Shown here: piece after piece, positions 1 to 12,000 of the stretch
How positions within the stretch are numbered: position 1 is the stretch's first letter
Layout of the letters: every line of letters starts with the position of its first letter
DNA from: Prostheceraeus crozeri
Lineage: Eukaryota > Platyhelminthes > Polycladida > Euryleptidae
Reading direction: 5' to 3'
NCBI GenBank assembly: GCA_907163375.1
Contig: CAJQUW010001783.1
Coordinates: 236,184-300,183 of the forward strand
DNA: 64,000 nucleotides
The notes under the pieces: generated by a model
The model's input: only the letters and a program-made list of their open reading frames with translations
What the model was told of the DNA's origin: nothing
Database searches by the model: none
Position numbers and translations under genes: made by a program

Positions 1-1545
1 AACAACTGGCAACGACCTGGAAGTGAATTTTGCTTCATTAACGACATACAAATAATTTCTGAATAAAATGTAAGCCTACCTCTGCGAATTGTCGAACAGC
101 ATCGAAATTGCATAGGGTACCTACTTTTTAAGTATTTTCAAAATTACAAAATATTTGAATTTGAGGTGCATCAAAAGGCTGTCGATGTAATATTTTGTAG
201 TTTTTTGCAATCGATAATGAGCAGGCTTGGGCAACTTTTCCAAGTGGAATTGGAGCTGTAAAATTTTCTTCCACAAAAAAGTTGTTTCGACTCACCGCGG
301 ATGATGCAAATGAATGATGTGATTATCTTCCAATTTTTTTTACAACTCGAATTCCTCTTTTTATGCTTCTACTGTTTCATTCATCATACTTTTATAGGAA
401 AATATCCGACATCTTCAATTTTCGCAATATTTAATCTCCGTTATCTTGGAATCCCAGCTACTCCTGCAGCTTGTTACATGTAGATGAAATTAAATCATCG
501 AATGGAATTTCTACATGTTAATGAAAAAGAGCATGCATAATCTGCCGTTTGCATTTAGCAACACCATTTCAATGTTGAAAGCAATCATTTTCTAAGAACC
601 ATTATTGTCTCAGAACTCTAATTTATACAGCTATTCAAAAAGTGCATTTTTGTTAACATTTTATTTCATTTTCAAAAGTTGATCACAAGACAAAATCTTA
701 AAAGAGCATCGATATCCCACCCCTGATTATTCCTTAAAAACTGCTCCGAAAACCATGAAAAACAAATCAAAAACGAAATCATTGTATAGGATTCGGTGGT
801 CATTGTCGCTAACTCGCTCATCTCTGTATAATAAATAGAAATTCAAAAGTTCAAACCTTTCAAAGAGTTTCAAATTTGGCTAAAAATGCACGCAAATGAT
901 TCCTTGATCGTGCATTTGTGGCTGAGTAGTCACGCTTGAGTTCAAGACTCTGTTCGATGGCTATGGTAAAATAGAAGATTCTGGAAGGAGGAAGGTTTTT
1001 GCGGATAATGTGAAACACTTCATCATTCACTTTCCTGTTCGTTAATTGTTTCTTACAACTTGTTTTAAAGATAATATTCAAGGAAAAGAACATCTCCTTC
1101 AAGTCAAAGAATCTTCCCAAAATGTCCCATTTTGACCGACATGGAAAGGAAGCTCTGACACTTGAAATCAATCGATATTTCTCATCAAATTGTCGTAAAA
1201 AGGAAAGCAAATTCAGAGCTTCTGAAATTTGACGATTCCGTTCATTCCTGAGAATCATGTGCCTCAATGAGGGCATGAGGTTTGAGAAGAGCTGATTGAT
1301 GGCTCTACATCCTCCTTTAGATACAGAAAAATGGTCAACATCGGTGTCGTGAGACAGAATTGACGCTGATCTGTTCTCTTGTCATGTTTGACGGTCAGAC
1401 TTACAATTTCCAAACAAAGTGCAGAACTTGATGCATCGATGGCTTCACACGCAGGTTTTAAGAAGTATGTAAGGATTCCTCATATCATGACGGAAACTTC
1501 ATTACGCGTCACTCACAGCGACCAATTCCGCAAGTAATCAATCAC
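1..1545. other. No recognised gene
   Basis: AT-rich sequence with no domain I can name. The longest open frame is on the minus strand at 860-1276 (138 codons). It has no motif I recognise and no supporting splice or promoter context, so I do not call it a gene. Near 1482-1500 there is a degenerate match to the start of the satellite unit that follows, suggesting the array edge has decayed into this region. Confidence 0.6.
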
Positions 1546-4189
1546 ATTGAACGACGGAATCTTCTGTCAATCGCTCATTAGAGAAAAGGAACCAGCACGG
1601 ACAGTAGCAAAATTATGACGGAACCTTCCGTCAATCGCTCATTAGAGAAAAGGAACCAGCACGGACAGTAACAGAATTATGGCGAACCTTCCGTCAATCG
1701 CTCATTAGAGAAAAGGAACCAGCACGGACAGTAACAGAATTATGACGGAACCTTCCGTCAATCGCTCATTAGAGAAAAGGAACCAGCACGGACAGTAACA
1801 GAATTATGACGGAACCTTCCGTCAATCGCTCATTAGAGAAAAGGAACCAGCACGGACAGTAACAGAATTATGATGGAACCTTCCGTCAATCGCCCATTAG
1901 AGAAAAGGAACCAGCACGGACAGTAACAGAATTATGACGGAACCTTCCGTCAATCGCTCATTAGAGAAAAGGAACCAGCACGGACAGTAACAGAATTATG
2001 ACGGAACCTTCCGTCAATCGCTCATTAGAGAAAAAGAACCAGCACGGACAGTAACAGAATTATGACGGAACCTTCCGTCAATCGCTCATTAGAGAAAAGG
2101 AACCAGCACGGACAGTAACAGAATTATGACGGAACCTTCCGTCAATCGCTCATTAGAGAAAAAGAACCAGCACGGACAGTAACAGAATTATGACGGAACC
2201 TTCCGTCAATCGCTCATTAGAGAAAAGGAACCAGCACGGTCAGTAAGAGAATTATGACGGAACCTTCCGTCAATCGCTCATTAGAGAAAAAGAACCAGCA
2301 CGGACAGTAACAGAATTATGACGGAACCTTCCGTCAATCGCTCATTAGAGAAAAGGAACCAGCACGGACAGCAACAGAATTATGACGGAACCTTCCGTCA
2401 ATCGCTCATTAGAGAAAAGGAACCAGCACGGTCAGTAACAGAATTATGACGGAACCTTCCGTCAATCGCTCATTAGAGAAAAGGAACCAGCACGGACAGT
2501 AACAGAATTATGACGGAACCTTCCGTCAATCGCTCATTAGAGAAAAGGAACCAGCATGGATAGCAACAGAATTATGACGGAACCTTCCGTCAATCGCTCA
2601 TTAGAGAAAAGGAACCAGCACGGACAGTAACAGAATTATGACGGAACCTTCCGTCAATCGCTCATTAGAGAAAAGGAACCAGCACGGACAGTAACAGAAT
2701 TATGACGGAACCTTCCGTCAATCGCTCATTAGAGAAAAGGAACCAGCATGGATAGCAACAGAATTATGACGGAACCTTCCGTCAATCGCTCATTAGAGAA
2801 AAGGAACCAGCACGGACAGTAACAGAATTATGGCGAACCTTCCGTCAATCGCTCATTAGAGAAAAGGAACCAGCACGGACAGTAACAGAATTATGACGAA
2901 ACATTCCGTCAATCGCTCATTAGAGAAAAGGAACCAGCACGGACAGTAACAGAATTATGACGGAACCTTCCGTCAATCGCTCATTAGAGAAAAGGAACCA
3001 GCACGGTCAGTAACAGAATTATGACGGAACCTTCCGTCAATCGCCCATTAGAGAAAAGGAACCAGCACGGACAGTAACAGAATTATGACGGAACCTTCCG
3101 TCAATCGCTCATTAGAGAAAAGGAACCAGCACGGACAGTAACAGAATTATGACGGAACCTTCCGTCAATCGCTCATTAGAGAAAAAGAACCAGCACGGAC
3201 AGTAACAGAATTATGACGGAACCTTCCGTCAATCGCTCATTAGAGAAAAGGAACCAGCACGGACAGTAACAGAATTATGACGGAACCTTCCGTCAATCGC
3301 TCATTAGAGAAAAAGAACCAGCACGGACAGTAACAGAATTATGACGGAACCTTCCGTCAATCGCTCATTAGAGAAAAGGAACCAGCACGGTCAGTAAGAG
3401 AATTATGACGGAACCTTCCGTCAATCGCTCATTAGAGAAAAAGAACCAGCACGGACAGTAACAGAATTATGACGGAACCTTCCGTCAATCGCTCATTAGA
3501 GAAAAGGAACCAGCACGGACAGCAACAGAATTATGACGGAACCTTCCGTCAATCGCTCATTAGAGAAAAGGAACCAGCACGGTCAGTAACAGAATTATGA
3601 CGGAACCTTCCGTCAATCGCTCATTAGAGAAAAGGAACCAGCACGGACAGTAACAGAATTATGACGGAACCTTCCGTCAATCGCTCATTAGAGAAAAGGA
3701 ACCAGCATGGATAGCAACAGAATTATGACGGAACCTTCCGTCAATCGCTCATTAGAGAAAAGGAACCAGCACGGACAGTAACAGAATTATGACGGAACCT
3801 TCCGTCAATCGCTCATTAGAGAAAAGGAACCAGCATGGATAGCAACAGAATTATGACGGAACCTTCCGTCAATCGCTCATTAGAGAAAAGGAACCAGCAC
3901 GGTCAGTAAGAGAATTATGACGGAACCTTCCGTCAATTGCTCATTAGAGAAAAGGAACCAGCATGGACAGTAAGAGAATTATGACGGAACCTTCCGTCAA
4001 TCGCTCATTAGAGAAAAGGAACCAGCACGGTCAGTAACAGAATTATGACGGAACCTTCCGTCAATCGCTCATTAGAGAAAAGGAACCAGCACGGACAGCA
4101 ACAGAATTATGACGGAACCTTCCGTCAATAGCTCATTAGGGAAAAGGAACCAGCATGGACAGTAACAGAATTATGACGGAACCTTCCGT
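1546..4189 (+). repeat. 64-bp satellite array, about 41 copies, with higher-order structure
   Basis: The unit runs ATTATGACGGAACCTTCCGT, then CAATCGCTCATTAGAGAAAA, then GGAACCAGCACGGACAGTAA and CAGA, giving a period of 64 bp. Most units differ from the consensus at only one to three sites. Each unit contains a perfect 7-bp inverted repeat, GACGGAA-CC-TTCCGTC. Recurrent variants (a GAAAAAG unit, a GGTCAGTAAGAGA ending, a CATGGATAGCAACA ending, a CGCCCATTAG unit and a one-base-short ATTATGGCGAACC unit) recur in the same order 1151 bp later. This shows an 18-unit higher-order repeat. The first unit and the last two are the most diverged, as expected at array edges. I see no coding function. Confidence 0.97.
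1676..3785 (+). repeat. Higher-order repeat inside the satellite (1151-bp period)
   Basis: The one-base-short unit lies at 1676 and again at 2827. The CGCCC variant lies at 1867 and 3018, the GTAAGAGA variant at 2187 and 3338, the AGCAACAG variant at 2315 and 3466, and the CATGGATAG variant at 2507 and 3658. All five pairs are 1151 bp apart (18 x 64 minus 1). The order holds for about 15 consecutive units and then slips by one unit. This is the mark of unequal exchange duplicating a block of 18 units. Confidence 0.9.
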
Positions 4190-4742
4190 AGATAGCAGTG
4201 AAAAGGTTAATAAGGCAATCACAAAAGTGACAGAAACCCATTTAATTGCTAATTTAACAAACATTCCCCCTTTCCAAGGTTGAAATGACCCTCAGGATTT
4301 GTGAAATACTATTATTCCTCTGTATTGCTATCATGATCAGTCAATTCTGTGTCAATTTCTCCAAAAGTCTAAAAATTTGGATTGTAGGTCTCGAGTTCAT
4401 TTAATGAAATCGAAACTGCATGCACAGTTGGGATTTAATAAAGGCTGAATTGTTACTTTACCTAATATACTTACTCTATACTCTATAGTGGATTAATTTT
4501 GTAAAATCACTCTATACTTCATTTGTCAGAACTGCCACGACTAAGCGTCTGCACGTGAAACGTCGGCATATTTTTACTTTTATAAATTTCTATTTATGAC
4601 AATATCGGCAGTTATTCACTCGGGAGAGTGTTTTTCTTATTTCTACTATTAAATCATGGTCCTCCCTCCTTCTGCTATTGCATATACCTTGGCTACGAAT
4701 GAGTATCCTGAGGTGATTGATCCTGCTTGAAGTAAATAAAAA
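4190..4742. other. Unassigned spacer upstream of the PLE
   Basis: There is no open frame of note. It probably holds the 5' untranslated or pseudo-LTR part of the Penelope-like element that follows, because a hammerhead-like motif lies at 4533-4568. I see nothing else. Confidence 0.4.
4533..4568 (+). ncRNA. Decayed hammerhead-ribozyme-like motif
   Basis: The sequence has GCGT-CTGC-ACGT (able to form stem II), followed directly by GAAA and then CGTCGG. This is the layout of the 3' half of a hammerhead core. The 5' core strand that should read CTGANGA instead reads CGACTAA, so the core is not intact. Hammerhead ribozymes are known in the pseudo-LTRs of Penelope-like elements, and this lies about 175 bp upstream of PLE coding sequence. 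The match is short, so chance is possible. Confidence 0.35.
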
Positions 4743-6017
4743 ATGAAAACTTATGAAATGCGGCACAATAATAAGCTTTCAAAACTGTGGTTAAATAAAA
4801 AGAGAAGTGTTCCTGATGCCATAGTCAATAAAAGTAGTTATACTCTTTCCGCTATTGAAATTGAAACATTACATACAGTATCGGTTGAAACACAGTATCA
4901 TCCCTAAAAGAATTGACGACTACAATTTAAAACATCAATTTGAGAAAGCCCTTTCACATATGGGTAGAAATAATTCTGATTTTGGTGTGTCTCAAAATCT
5001 TAAATGCGAAATAATTGCTGCTGTTACTAATTTTGAAATCAATGGCAATAATGCTGGTAATGAAGTAAACAATAAACGTCTTCATGAAGCTGTTAAGAAT
5101 CTGTCAAACAATAAAAATATAAAAGTATGTTCTTTCGATAAAGGTAATGGTAGAATGATCCTTGACACGGAAGATTATTGTAGTAAAATGAAAGCTATTC
5201 TTAGTGATGAATCTAAATTCAAAAACTTCCAGCTACGAATAATATCAAAAAACATCCAACTGCCATGGATGAAGGACGACTAAACATGTATTTGAACAAA
5301 TATGTGAAACATAATGCATCTGAAACCGTATACAAATACATAGTGCCTTTTGGTAGTGAAACAGCTAAAATGTACGGTACGATAAAGGTACAGAAAAATA
5401 ATACACCTGCGAGACCGATTGTGAGGACTATTGGATCACATAACTATAAGTTAGCCAGATACTTGGATAACATTATCAAACCACACATAAATGCTCGATA
5501 TTATGTTAAATTCCACATCTCAGTTCATTGATGACATCATTGATAAGCAGCAGTTGTTAAATAAAAATAATGTTTTGGTAAGCTTTGATGTAGAATCTCT
5601 CTTTGCCAATATTCCTATAAAAGAAGTAATAGACATAGCAACTGACTTAGCATACAATAGCAATATAAATAGTCCTGTTAACAGCAAAGATATCTTCAAA
5701 AGATTGTGTGAATTTGCCACTTGTGGTAGCTTTATGCATGATAATGATATGTATGACAGGTAGATGGTGACTTGCTTTAAAAAATCATAAAATAATCAAA
5801 ACAGTGCCTTAAAGATAAGATAAGCATTAATTTTTTGCGAATGGTAATCAGATATTCACCATATATTTGCCACATATGGTAATTACATAAAATATCAAGC
5901 AAGTCAAGTTATGACAATTACAATCATCTGCATGCAACCAGAGAAATAAGATGCCTAGAAAACATTCTTGGCAAGAAACTCAAAAATTAATCGAATTACT
6001 CGTGTAAAAGATTCAGA
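4743..6017 (+). mobile_element. Penelope-like retroelement, internally deleted
   Basis: Translation shows the N-terminal part of a PLE protein, including SFDKGNGRMIL, a motif near KVQKNNTPARPIV, and the reverse transcriptase motif FDVESLFANIP. The coding sequence stops after the MYDR tyrosine region, just before where the rest of the RT and the GIY-YIG endonuclease should lie. It joins directly to a 3' untranslated region (about 5764-6017). The same 3' region is found at 8769-9027 and 52855-53015, which defines the family's 3' end. The frame is broken in several places, so this copy is inactive. ATG 4743 is the likely original start: the segment after it (NKSSYTLS...E) matches the usual PLE N-terminus. 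Confidence 0.85.
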
Positions 6018-6170
6018 CTTTTAAATAGAATCGTTCTTTTTATCACAAAAGTTTTGTTGAGTTTTCTTCCTTTTCGTGAATGATGCCATGATTTACTGTA
6101 CCACATCCATTGTCATACCGCTCGTTTTTAATGACAAATAAAGCTCCATTATTATTATTATTTTTTTTTA
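6018..6170. repeat. Spacer ending in an (ATT)n/(TAA)n tract
   Basis: The sequence after the PLE end leads into (ATT)n followed by a T run at 6149-6170. Read on the minus strand this is an A run then (AAT)n, placed exactly at the 3' end of the reversed LINE. R4/Dong-type elements are known to insert at TAA repeats, so this is probably the target or tail of the LINE. On the plus strand an AATAAA lies just before the tract, so a fragment of another retroelement 3' end is an alternative. Confidence 0.5.
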
Positions 6171-8468
6171 GTCACGACCTCACACAATGATGGTCGGTGT
6201 ATACATCTCAGGATCTCGGAGTCCTACCAGGACTCAGAGAGATCAAGAGTGCGCCTAAGAATGTAGACACTGCCAAGTAGAGCAGCCTTCAGCAACTGAG
6301 GTACCCGGTGTCGACCGGGGATTTCTTTCAGGTATGTGGCTAACTTGTCTGTGTGGGCTCCTAAGGCTCCAACAACTACTGGCACCACTTTGACATGAAT
6401 CTTCCACAGTTTTTGTAGTTCAATTTTCAAGTCTTGATACTTAGTGATCTTCTCTTGTTCTTTGTTTCTTATGTTCCTGTCCTCTGGTACCGCTATGTCA
6501 ATTATGAATCCCATCTTTTTCTCTTTATTAACAACTACGACATCTGGCCTCCTTGCTGTGATTCTCTTGTCTGTTCTTATTTCGAAGTCCCATAATAACT
6601 TCACTGAATCCTTTTCAATAACTGGTTGTGGGACGTGTTTCCATGGTTCTTTCGGTACGTTGATGTTATACTGTAGGCAGATATCCCTATGAATTTGTTT
6701 GGCAACCTCATTGTGACGGCTCAGATATTCGCTTGGTGCCAACTTAGAGCATCCTGTAAGTATGTGAGATACTGTCTCATCTGCTGACATGCACATTCTG
6801 CATCTAGCATCATTGCTTATTTTTAGTATGTAAGTGGAATGTGCTTTCGTCTTTATCGCTTGGTCCTGTGCTGCTGTTAGTAGCGCCTCAGCTGTCATCT
6901 TCAGATTGACAGATTTCAGCCAACCGTAGCAAGATTTCCTTGACGTTACTTCCTCTATTTGTCTTGCGTATTGACCATGCATTACTTTATCCTTTCATCT
7001 TTGGTACCGATCTTCTATCACCTTCCTCTTCCATTCTTCGGAGGTTTCTTGCCGTTGCCCGTACAGATCGCCTGATTTAGCCACCGCCAGCAGTGGGTCG
7101 TCTTCTTTATCATTGATGTATTCTGCTAGGCTTCGGTCTTCTTGTTCTATAACCTCCCTTAGGTCTTTCAGTCCCCTACCTCCCCGATCCCGCGGTAGGT
7201 AGAGGCGGTCAATGTCAGCCTTTGGATGTAATCCTTTATACATTGTTAGTATTTTGCGGGTCTTTCGGTTTAATTCATTAAGCTCTTGCACTGTCCATTT
7301 CAGCACACCACCAGTGTACCTAATCACAGGGACAGCATATACATTTATGGCCTCAATTATATTCTTCGCATACAATTTTGATTTCAGTATTTTCTTCAAT
7401 CTCTTCTTGTACTCCTTGACTGCCCTTGTCTTTGTTACTTTATCAAGGTTCGTATGATGTTGAAGGATTCCGAGATATTCATATCCTTCTTCGGTAACAT
7501 CCTCTACATGAACTTCTTCGTCTTGACATCCTTCTGTTTGTATGACTTCTCCTCGATGGATGATTAGTCGCGCACATTTTTCGATTCCGAATCTCATATT
7601 GATGTCATCGCTGTATGTTTTCACGGTGTTGATTAGGCAGTTGATGTCGCTTTCTGTTTTCCCGTACAGTTTCAAATCGTCTATATATAGTAGATGGTTG
7701 ATCTTTTGTCCCTTTGCTAGCTTATATGATCTATCTATGTCGTGCAGGACCTCACTGAGAGGGTTCATTGCAAGGCAGAACATGAGTGGTGACAGCGAGT
7801 CCCCTTGGAAGATCCCTCTTTTGATCTTTATGTGTCCAATATCTTCATTTCCATGTGTCAAATTTGTCTCCCACTTTTTCATTGATGCTGTAATTACTTT
7901 TTGTATGACTTTGTTAACTTTGTACATGTCAAGGCATTTGATAATCCAAGAATGCGGAATGGAATCGAAAGCTTTGCGATAATCGATCCATGCCATTGAC
8001 AAGTTCTTCTTTCGCTTTTTGTTTTCACTGGTGATCGTTCTGTCTATGGCAAGTTGTTCTTTAGTACCTCTACATCTTGGAAGGCACTCTTTTTGTTCCT
8101 TATGCATTATGTTCTTTGATTTGACGTGTTCATTGATCTTGTTTGCAATTATTCCGGTGAATAGCTTCCACAGTGTCGGGAGACATGTTATGGGCCTGAA
8201 GTTGTCCGGAGTCGGCCATATCCCTTTCCAGTACTCCATCATGTCGTCTTTGTTTTCGACTCGGCTATTGTTTGCTGTTTCTTGGCCTCTTATTTGTCTA
8301 TATGCTTTCTTTGGGTTTTGGTGAAACAACTTGTTTATTCGCATTTGTTCATTTCTATCTTCATATCTCTTCAGTCGATGACTTATAGCTATAAGTCGTC
8401 GTTTCGCATCTTCATACACTGCTTCAAAGCAGCTATTGTTCATATTTTATTTTCTTATCATGTAGGGA
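6165..8468 (-). mobile_element. R4/Dong-like non-LTR retrotransposon (REL endonuclease), internally deleted
   Basis: The LINE lies on the minus strand with its 3' end at the (AAT)n tract and its 5' end cut at the junction with a PLE copy near 8470. It encodes a reverse transcriptase (AWIDYRKAFDS, IFQGDSLSP, LLYIDDLKLYG) followed by a restriction-enzyme-like endonuclease with a CCHC finger. The family is judged from RT and endonuclease similarity to R2/R4/Rex6-type proteins; R4/Dong fits best because of the TAA tract. The 5' end is truncated and a segment before RT motif 2 is missing. Confidence 0.85.
6224..8443 (-). pseudogene. R4-like LINE reverse transcriptase-endonuclease, one stop and one internal deletion
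   Basis: Two long frames, 8443-6995 and 6982-6224, lie in the same reading frame and are separated by a single in-frame TGA at 6995-6997. The first part has RT: FRPITCLPTLWKLF, then AWIDYRKAFDSIPHSWI (motif A), QGDSLSPLMFCLAMNPLS (motif B) and YIDD (motif C). The second part has a CxxC...HxxxxC finger (CRMCMSADETVSHILTGC), then RRPDVVVV and IDIAVPEDRNI with KYQDL, the PD-(D/E)xK-type nuclease core. Between EYWKGIWP and TPDNFRPIT the family normally has roughly 75 more residues, so an in-frame deletion has removed the start of the RT fingers. The role would be target-primed reverse transcription; this copy is dead. Confidence 0.88.
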
Positions 8469-8471
8469 GGC

Positions 8472-9030
8472 AGATACTTGGATAACATTATAAAACCACA
8501 CATAAATGCTCGATATTATGTTAAATTACACATCTCAGTTCATTGATGACATCATTGATAAGCAGCAGTTGTCTAATAAAACTAATGTTTTGGTAAGCTT
8601 TGATGTAGAATCTCTCTTTGCCAATATTCCTGTAAAAGAAGTAATAGACATAGCAACTGACTTAGCATACAATAGCAATACAAATAGTCCTGTTAACAGC
8701 AAAGATATCTTCAAAAGATTGTGTGAATTTCCCACTTGTGGTAGCTTTATGCATGATTATGATATGTATGACAGGTAGATGGTGACTTGCTTTAAAAAAT
8801 CATAAAATAATCAAAACAGTGCCTTAAAGATAAGATAAGCATTAATTTTTTGGGAATGGTAATCAGATATTCACCATATATTTGCCACATATTGTAATTA
8901 CATAAAATATCAAGCAAGTCAAGTTATGACAATTACAATCATCTGCATGCAACCAGAGAAATAAGATGCCTAGAAAACATTCTTGGCAAGAAATTCAAAA
9001 ATTAATCGAATTACTCGTGTAAAGGATTCG
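8472..9030 (+). mobile_element. Second partial PLE copy, same internal deletion
   Basis: The segment repeats 5457-6017 with about a dozen mismatches by eye. It shares FDVESLFANIP and exactly the same deletion junction after MYDR, then the same 3' untranslated region. Because the deletion point is shared, both copies come from one deleted parent or from a local duplication. The copy starts abruptly at the 5' end of the reversed LINE. PLEs often occur as partial tandem copies (pseudo-LTRs), which fits this layout. Confidence 0.85.
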
Positions 9031-12000
9031 GACTCGTAGAATTTCGTGCCAAGGCTTCGAATCCGCTCAATTTAGTTCTTGTCACGGATTCTTTGTTTTT
9101 AGAAATGTTCTATAAAAGTGACCTCTGTGCGTGATTTTGAACTCTCAGTGATGAAAGGCAAGAGGATATTAGGGAAATTCCAAATACTCTGGTCAATTCT
9201 CATTGCAATCAACATTGATGGGATTCGGTTAAATTTTGGCTCTATTCACTGAATCAGTAGGAACACATTGATACACGTTGAACACTTTTAATGTTTAGTT
9301 CATTTAGTTTCAATATTGCGAGATATTTGTCTGACTCTTATAATTAGCTTGTGTTTCATTATTTCTACAACTATAATTTACAGGTAGGTCCGTAGTTCTT
9401 ACTTCTTAATCAAAATGACTTTTATATTTCTTACGTGAGCAGAATATTTATCACTGATGTGAAGTTTTAAGTGCGCTCCTATTTTGTGCAATCCGCTTCA
9501 TGCATCTGAAGAATATTCATCTTATCATAAATATTTTGGGCCACACGTCGTGCAGCAGATAGAATCGGTTCTTTCAATTTTGATTCATTTTATGCTACAA
9601 ATAAATGTGAAAACTTGAACATCCATTTGATGGTCATATACAGGAGGTTGTTCATTTGGCTAGGAAAAGAGAAAGTAATTTTATCACTCCTTCGATTTAT
9701 TGACCAAAATGTAGAATAAAACTTGTGATTAAAACAGCATTTTCTTGTCACAATTTTTAAAACAGGCTGTTTTAATCAAAATATACTTTGCTTAATAAAT
9801 TGGTCAATGAATCGGATGAGTGATGGAATTATTTTGAATTTTGGTTCTCCTAAACTGAGCTTGAGCATCTATTGTTGCGCCACAGAATATTAAAAATGTT
9901 GTTTTGACTTCCAAAACCTCAAGATATTCTGGGTTGTTTCGAGGAGCTGGTCTATATGCTGTTTGATCGTGTAATTCGATCCGCACAGTTTTTGCGTGGC
10001 ACTTTGATCAAATATTCTGGCAACCAGAACAAGGTCCTGTTGAGAACGAGGCCGTAAAGGAGACTTTCACCGAAATATTTGCTCCCCTATGCATACTACG
10101 AATCTGCGCGTCTGTCGAGCTCTAACTGGCTTCTCTTGGTATTAGTTTTGCGAAGTAGTCCTTACGAAAACAATTGAACGTGATCAATATTGCCGGACAG
10201 TGTGATCTTCCCGACATATTTTCCATAATACAAATATTTTATGATTCTTTGAAGGGACAAAAATAAACAGTTTGATTCAAATTATTGCAAGCACATCTCA
10301 AAATTTAGTTATTTATCAGTATTTTAATATTATTCGATTTCAACTAAATATAAGTTTTGATTTAATTTTGCTGTCCTAACTCCATTATACTTGTGAATGA
10401 AAAGCATCACATTTCAACAAGTAGCAATGTTTTATCGATGAAATTACAAATTTCTCCTAAAAAGCTTGCCATCAATCGCAGTTAATCTGTCAAATAGGGT
10501 GATAGATTTGATTAACCACAGAAAAATAAACTTACAATTCTGTAGACCTACAATATAATTTGAGTGATATTTTTAAAACAATCATGCTTTTCCTCATTTA
10601 CGGTACAGCTTGAACGGCTGTTATTGAGTGACCGCTCATACATTGATAAAGATAAAGCACAATTCCCTTTGTAACCTTTTCATTTTGAAATGCTGATCTT
10701 TCTATGATAGAGGGCCTATGGGGCTGGGAAACATAATTTTTGAGACTGTCACAATTACGGAATGACATATAATTCATGAAATGAAGGTGTCCATAACCTG
10801 CAAAAAGTAGCTCAAATAATTCTCAATGCATGCTTCGTATTGTCATGTGTATATTTAAGAAGTAGGAGAACGGTGCTTCATAAAATATTCACGAATTTAT
10901 GGCATGAAAACTTTAAACTTAAAAAGTCGTTGGCTGCACGGCGGTTGAATTGTCATGAAAATAACTTAAAAACGTTACTAGAAAATAAAGTCTAAATTTC
11001 AAATGTACCGTTCCGATGCAAACTTTGAAAATCACCATGCAAATCATGACAAAGCATTGAAAATTGCCAAAGTTAATGTATTTTAAGGGCAATTTCAAAA
11101 GAAAACAATATTTTTCTTTCTCGGGTAGAGAGGAATCCACCACAGAGCCTGAACACAGCCACATTATCAAACAAATGGCATCAACAAAACAAAGATTGAA
11201 ATGATACTAAGTTGAAATCCATCATGGAGAATTCAGATGACAATCGGATAAGCAATATCGATGGCATTGATTTCCCTCTTCTATTGATAGAAATTTGACA
11301 TCATTCATGATACAATATTATGAAAATTCTTTGATCTACAGTTAAGTTTGATTTATTAACATACATATGCGACTATAGTAGAAAGAGAAGCATCTGGCAG
11401 GCTTTAAAGTGATGATGTGCTTTAAAGTTTGTGATTATATGAACTACAGTCGATCACTTAGCATCAAAAAGTGATGATGATACATTAGACCAATGGGGGT
11501 CCGGCAGAACCTGCTTGACAGGCGGAGGAGTTTCTATCTATGGCAGTACAACCGTTAACATAGTCCTCACAAGTAGTTGAAAATGACATTCATCTCCAGC
11601 CTTAACTACAGACCTAGCCCCCATTACCTAGTGTTGCTGCTTATGTTGTGATGTGTTAACTATTGCTCATGCAAAATATGGAACGGTTTAGTGATGTATT
11701 AGTTTCATTAGAGTTTCTGCTCTGTTGAATCTCTACTCGATGGATTTTGCATGGCAACTTGATCTAGCGTCAATTTATTTCTTTCATTGCAGAGAACATC
11801 AGACACCTTCAAATTCTTAGAATTCACCAAACAATGAAATGCTGCCCAGTCGGCGCTCATCGTCATGTCAACGGTATCCAAGTCATGGTGTGAGTGAAGA
11901 GGATATTATTAGAATTCTGTCTCCTGCACGTCCACCTTGAATGACACTGAATTTAACACAATGAAGTCTTGCAAATGTTCAATTCATGAAAGAAGTTTGT

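Noticed and set aside
860-1276. Minus-strand open frame of 138 codons
   Set aside because: No motif, no splice or regulatory context, and it lies in otherwise featureless sequence; chance frames of this size occur in 64 kb.
1546-4189. Regular 64-bp repeats as a CRISPR array
   Set aside because: There are no unique spacers: the whole 64-bp unit is repeated. The sequence is eukaryotic and no cas genes are present.
6018-6165. AATAAA followed by (ATT)n as a gene polyadenylation signal
   Set aside because: It sits at the 3' end of a reversed LINE and is better explained as the LINE tail or TAA target.
7212-8485. Plus-strand frames over the reversed LINE
   Set aside because: They are antisense shadows of the LINE reverse transcriptase.
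9050-9075. CTTCGAATCCGC as a tRNA T-arm (B box)
   Set aside because: No matching A box or cloverleaf arms could be found around it.
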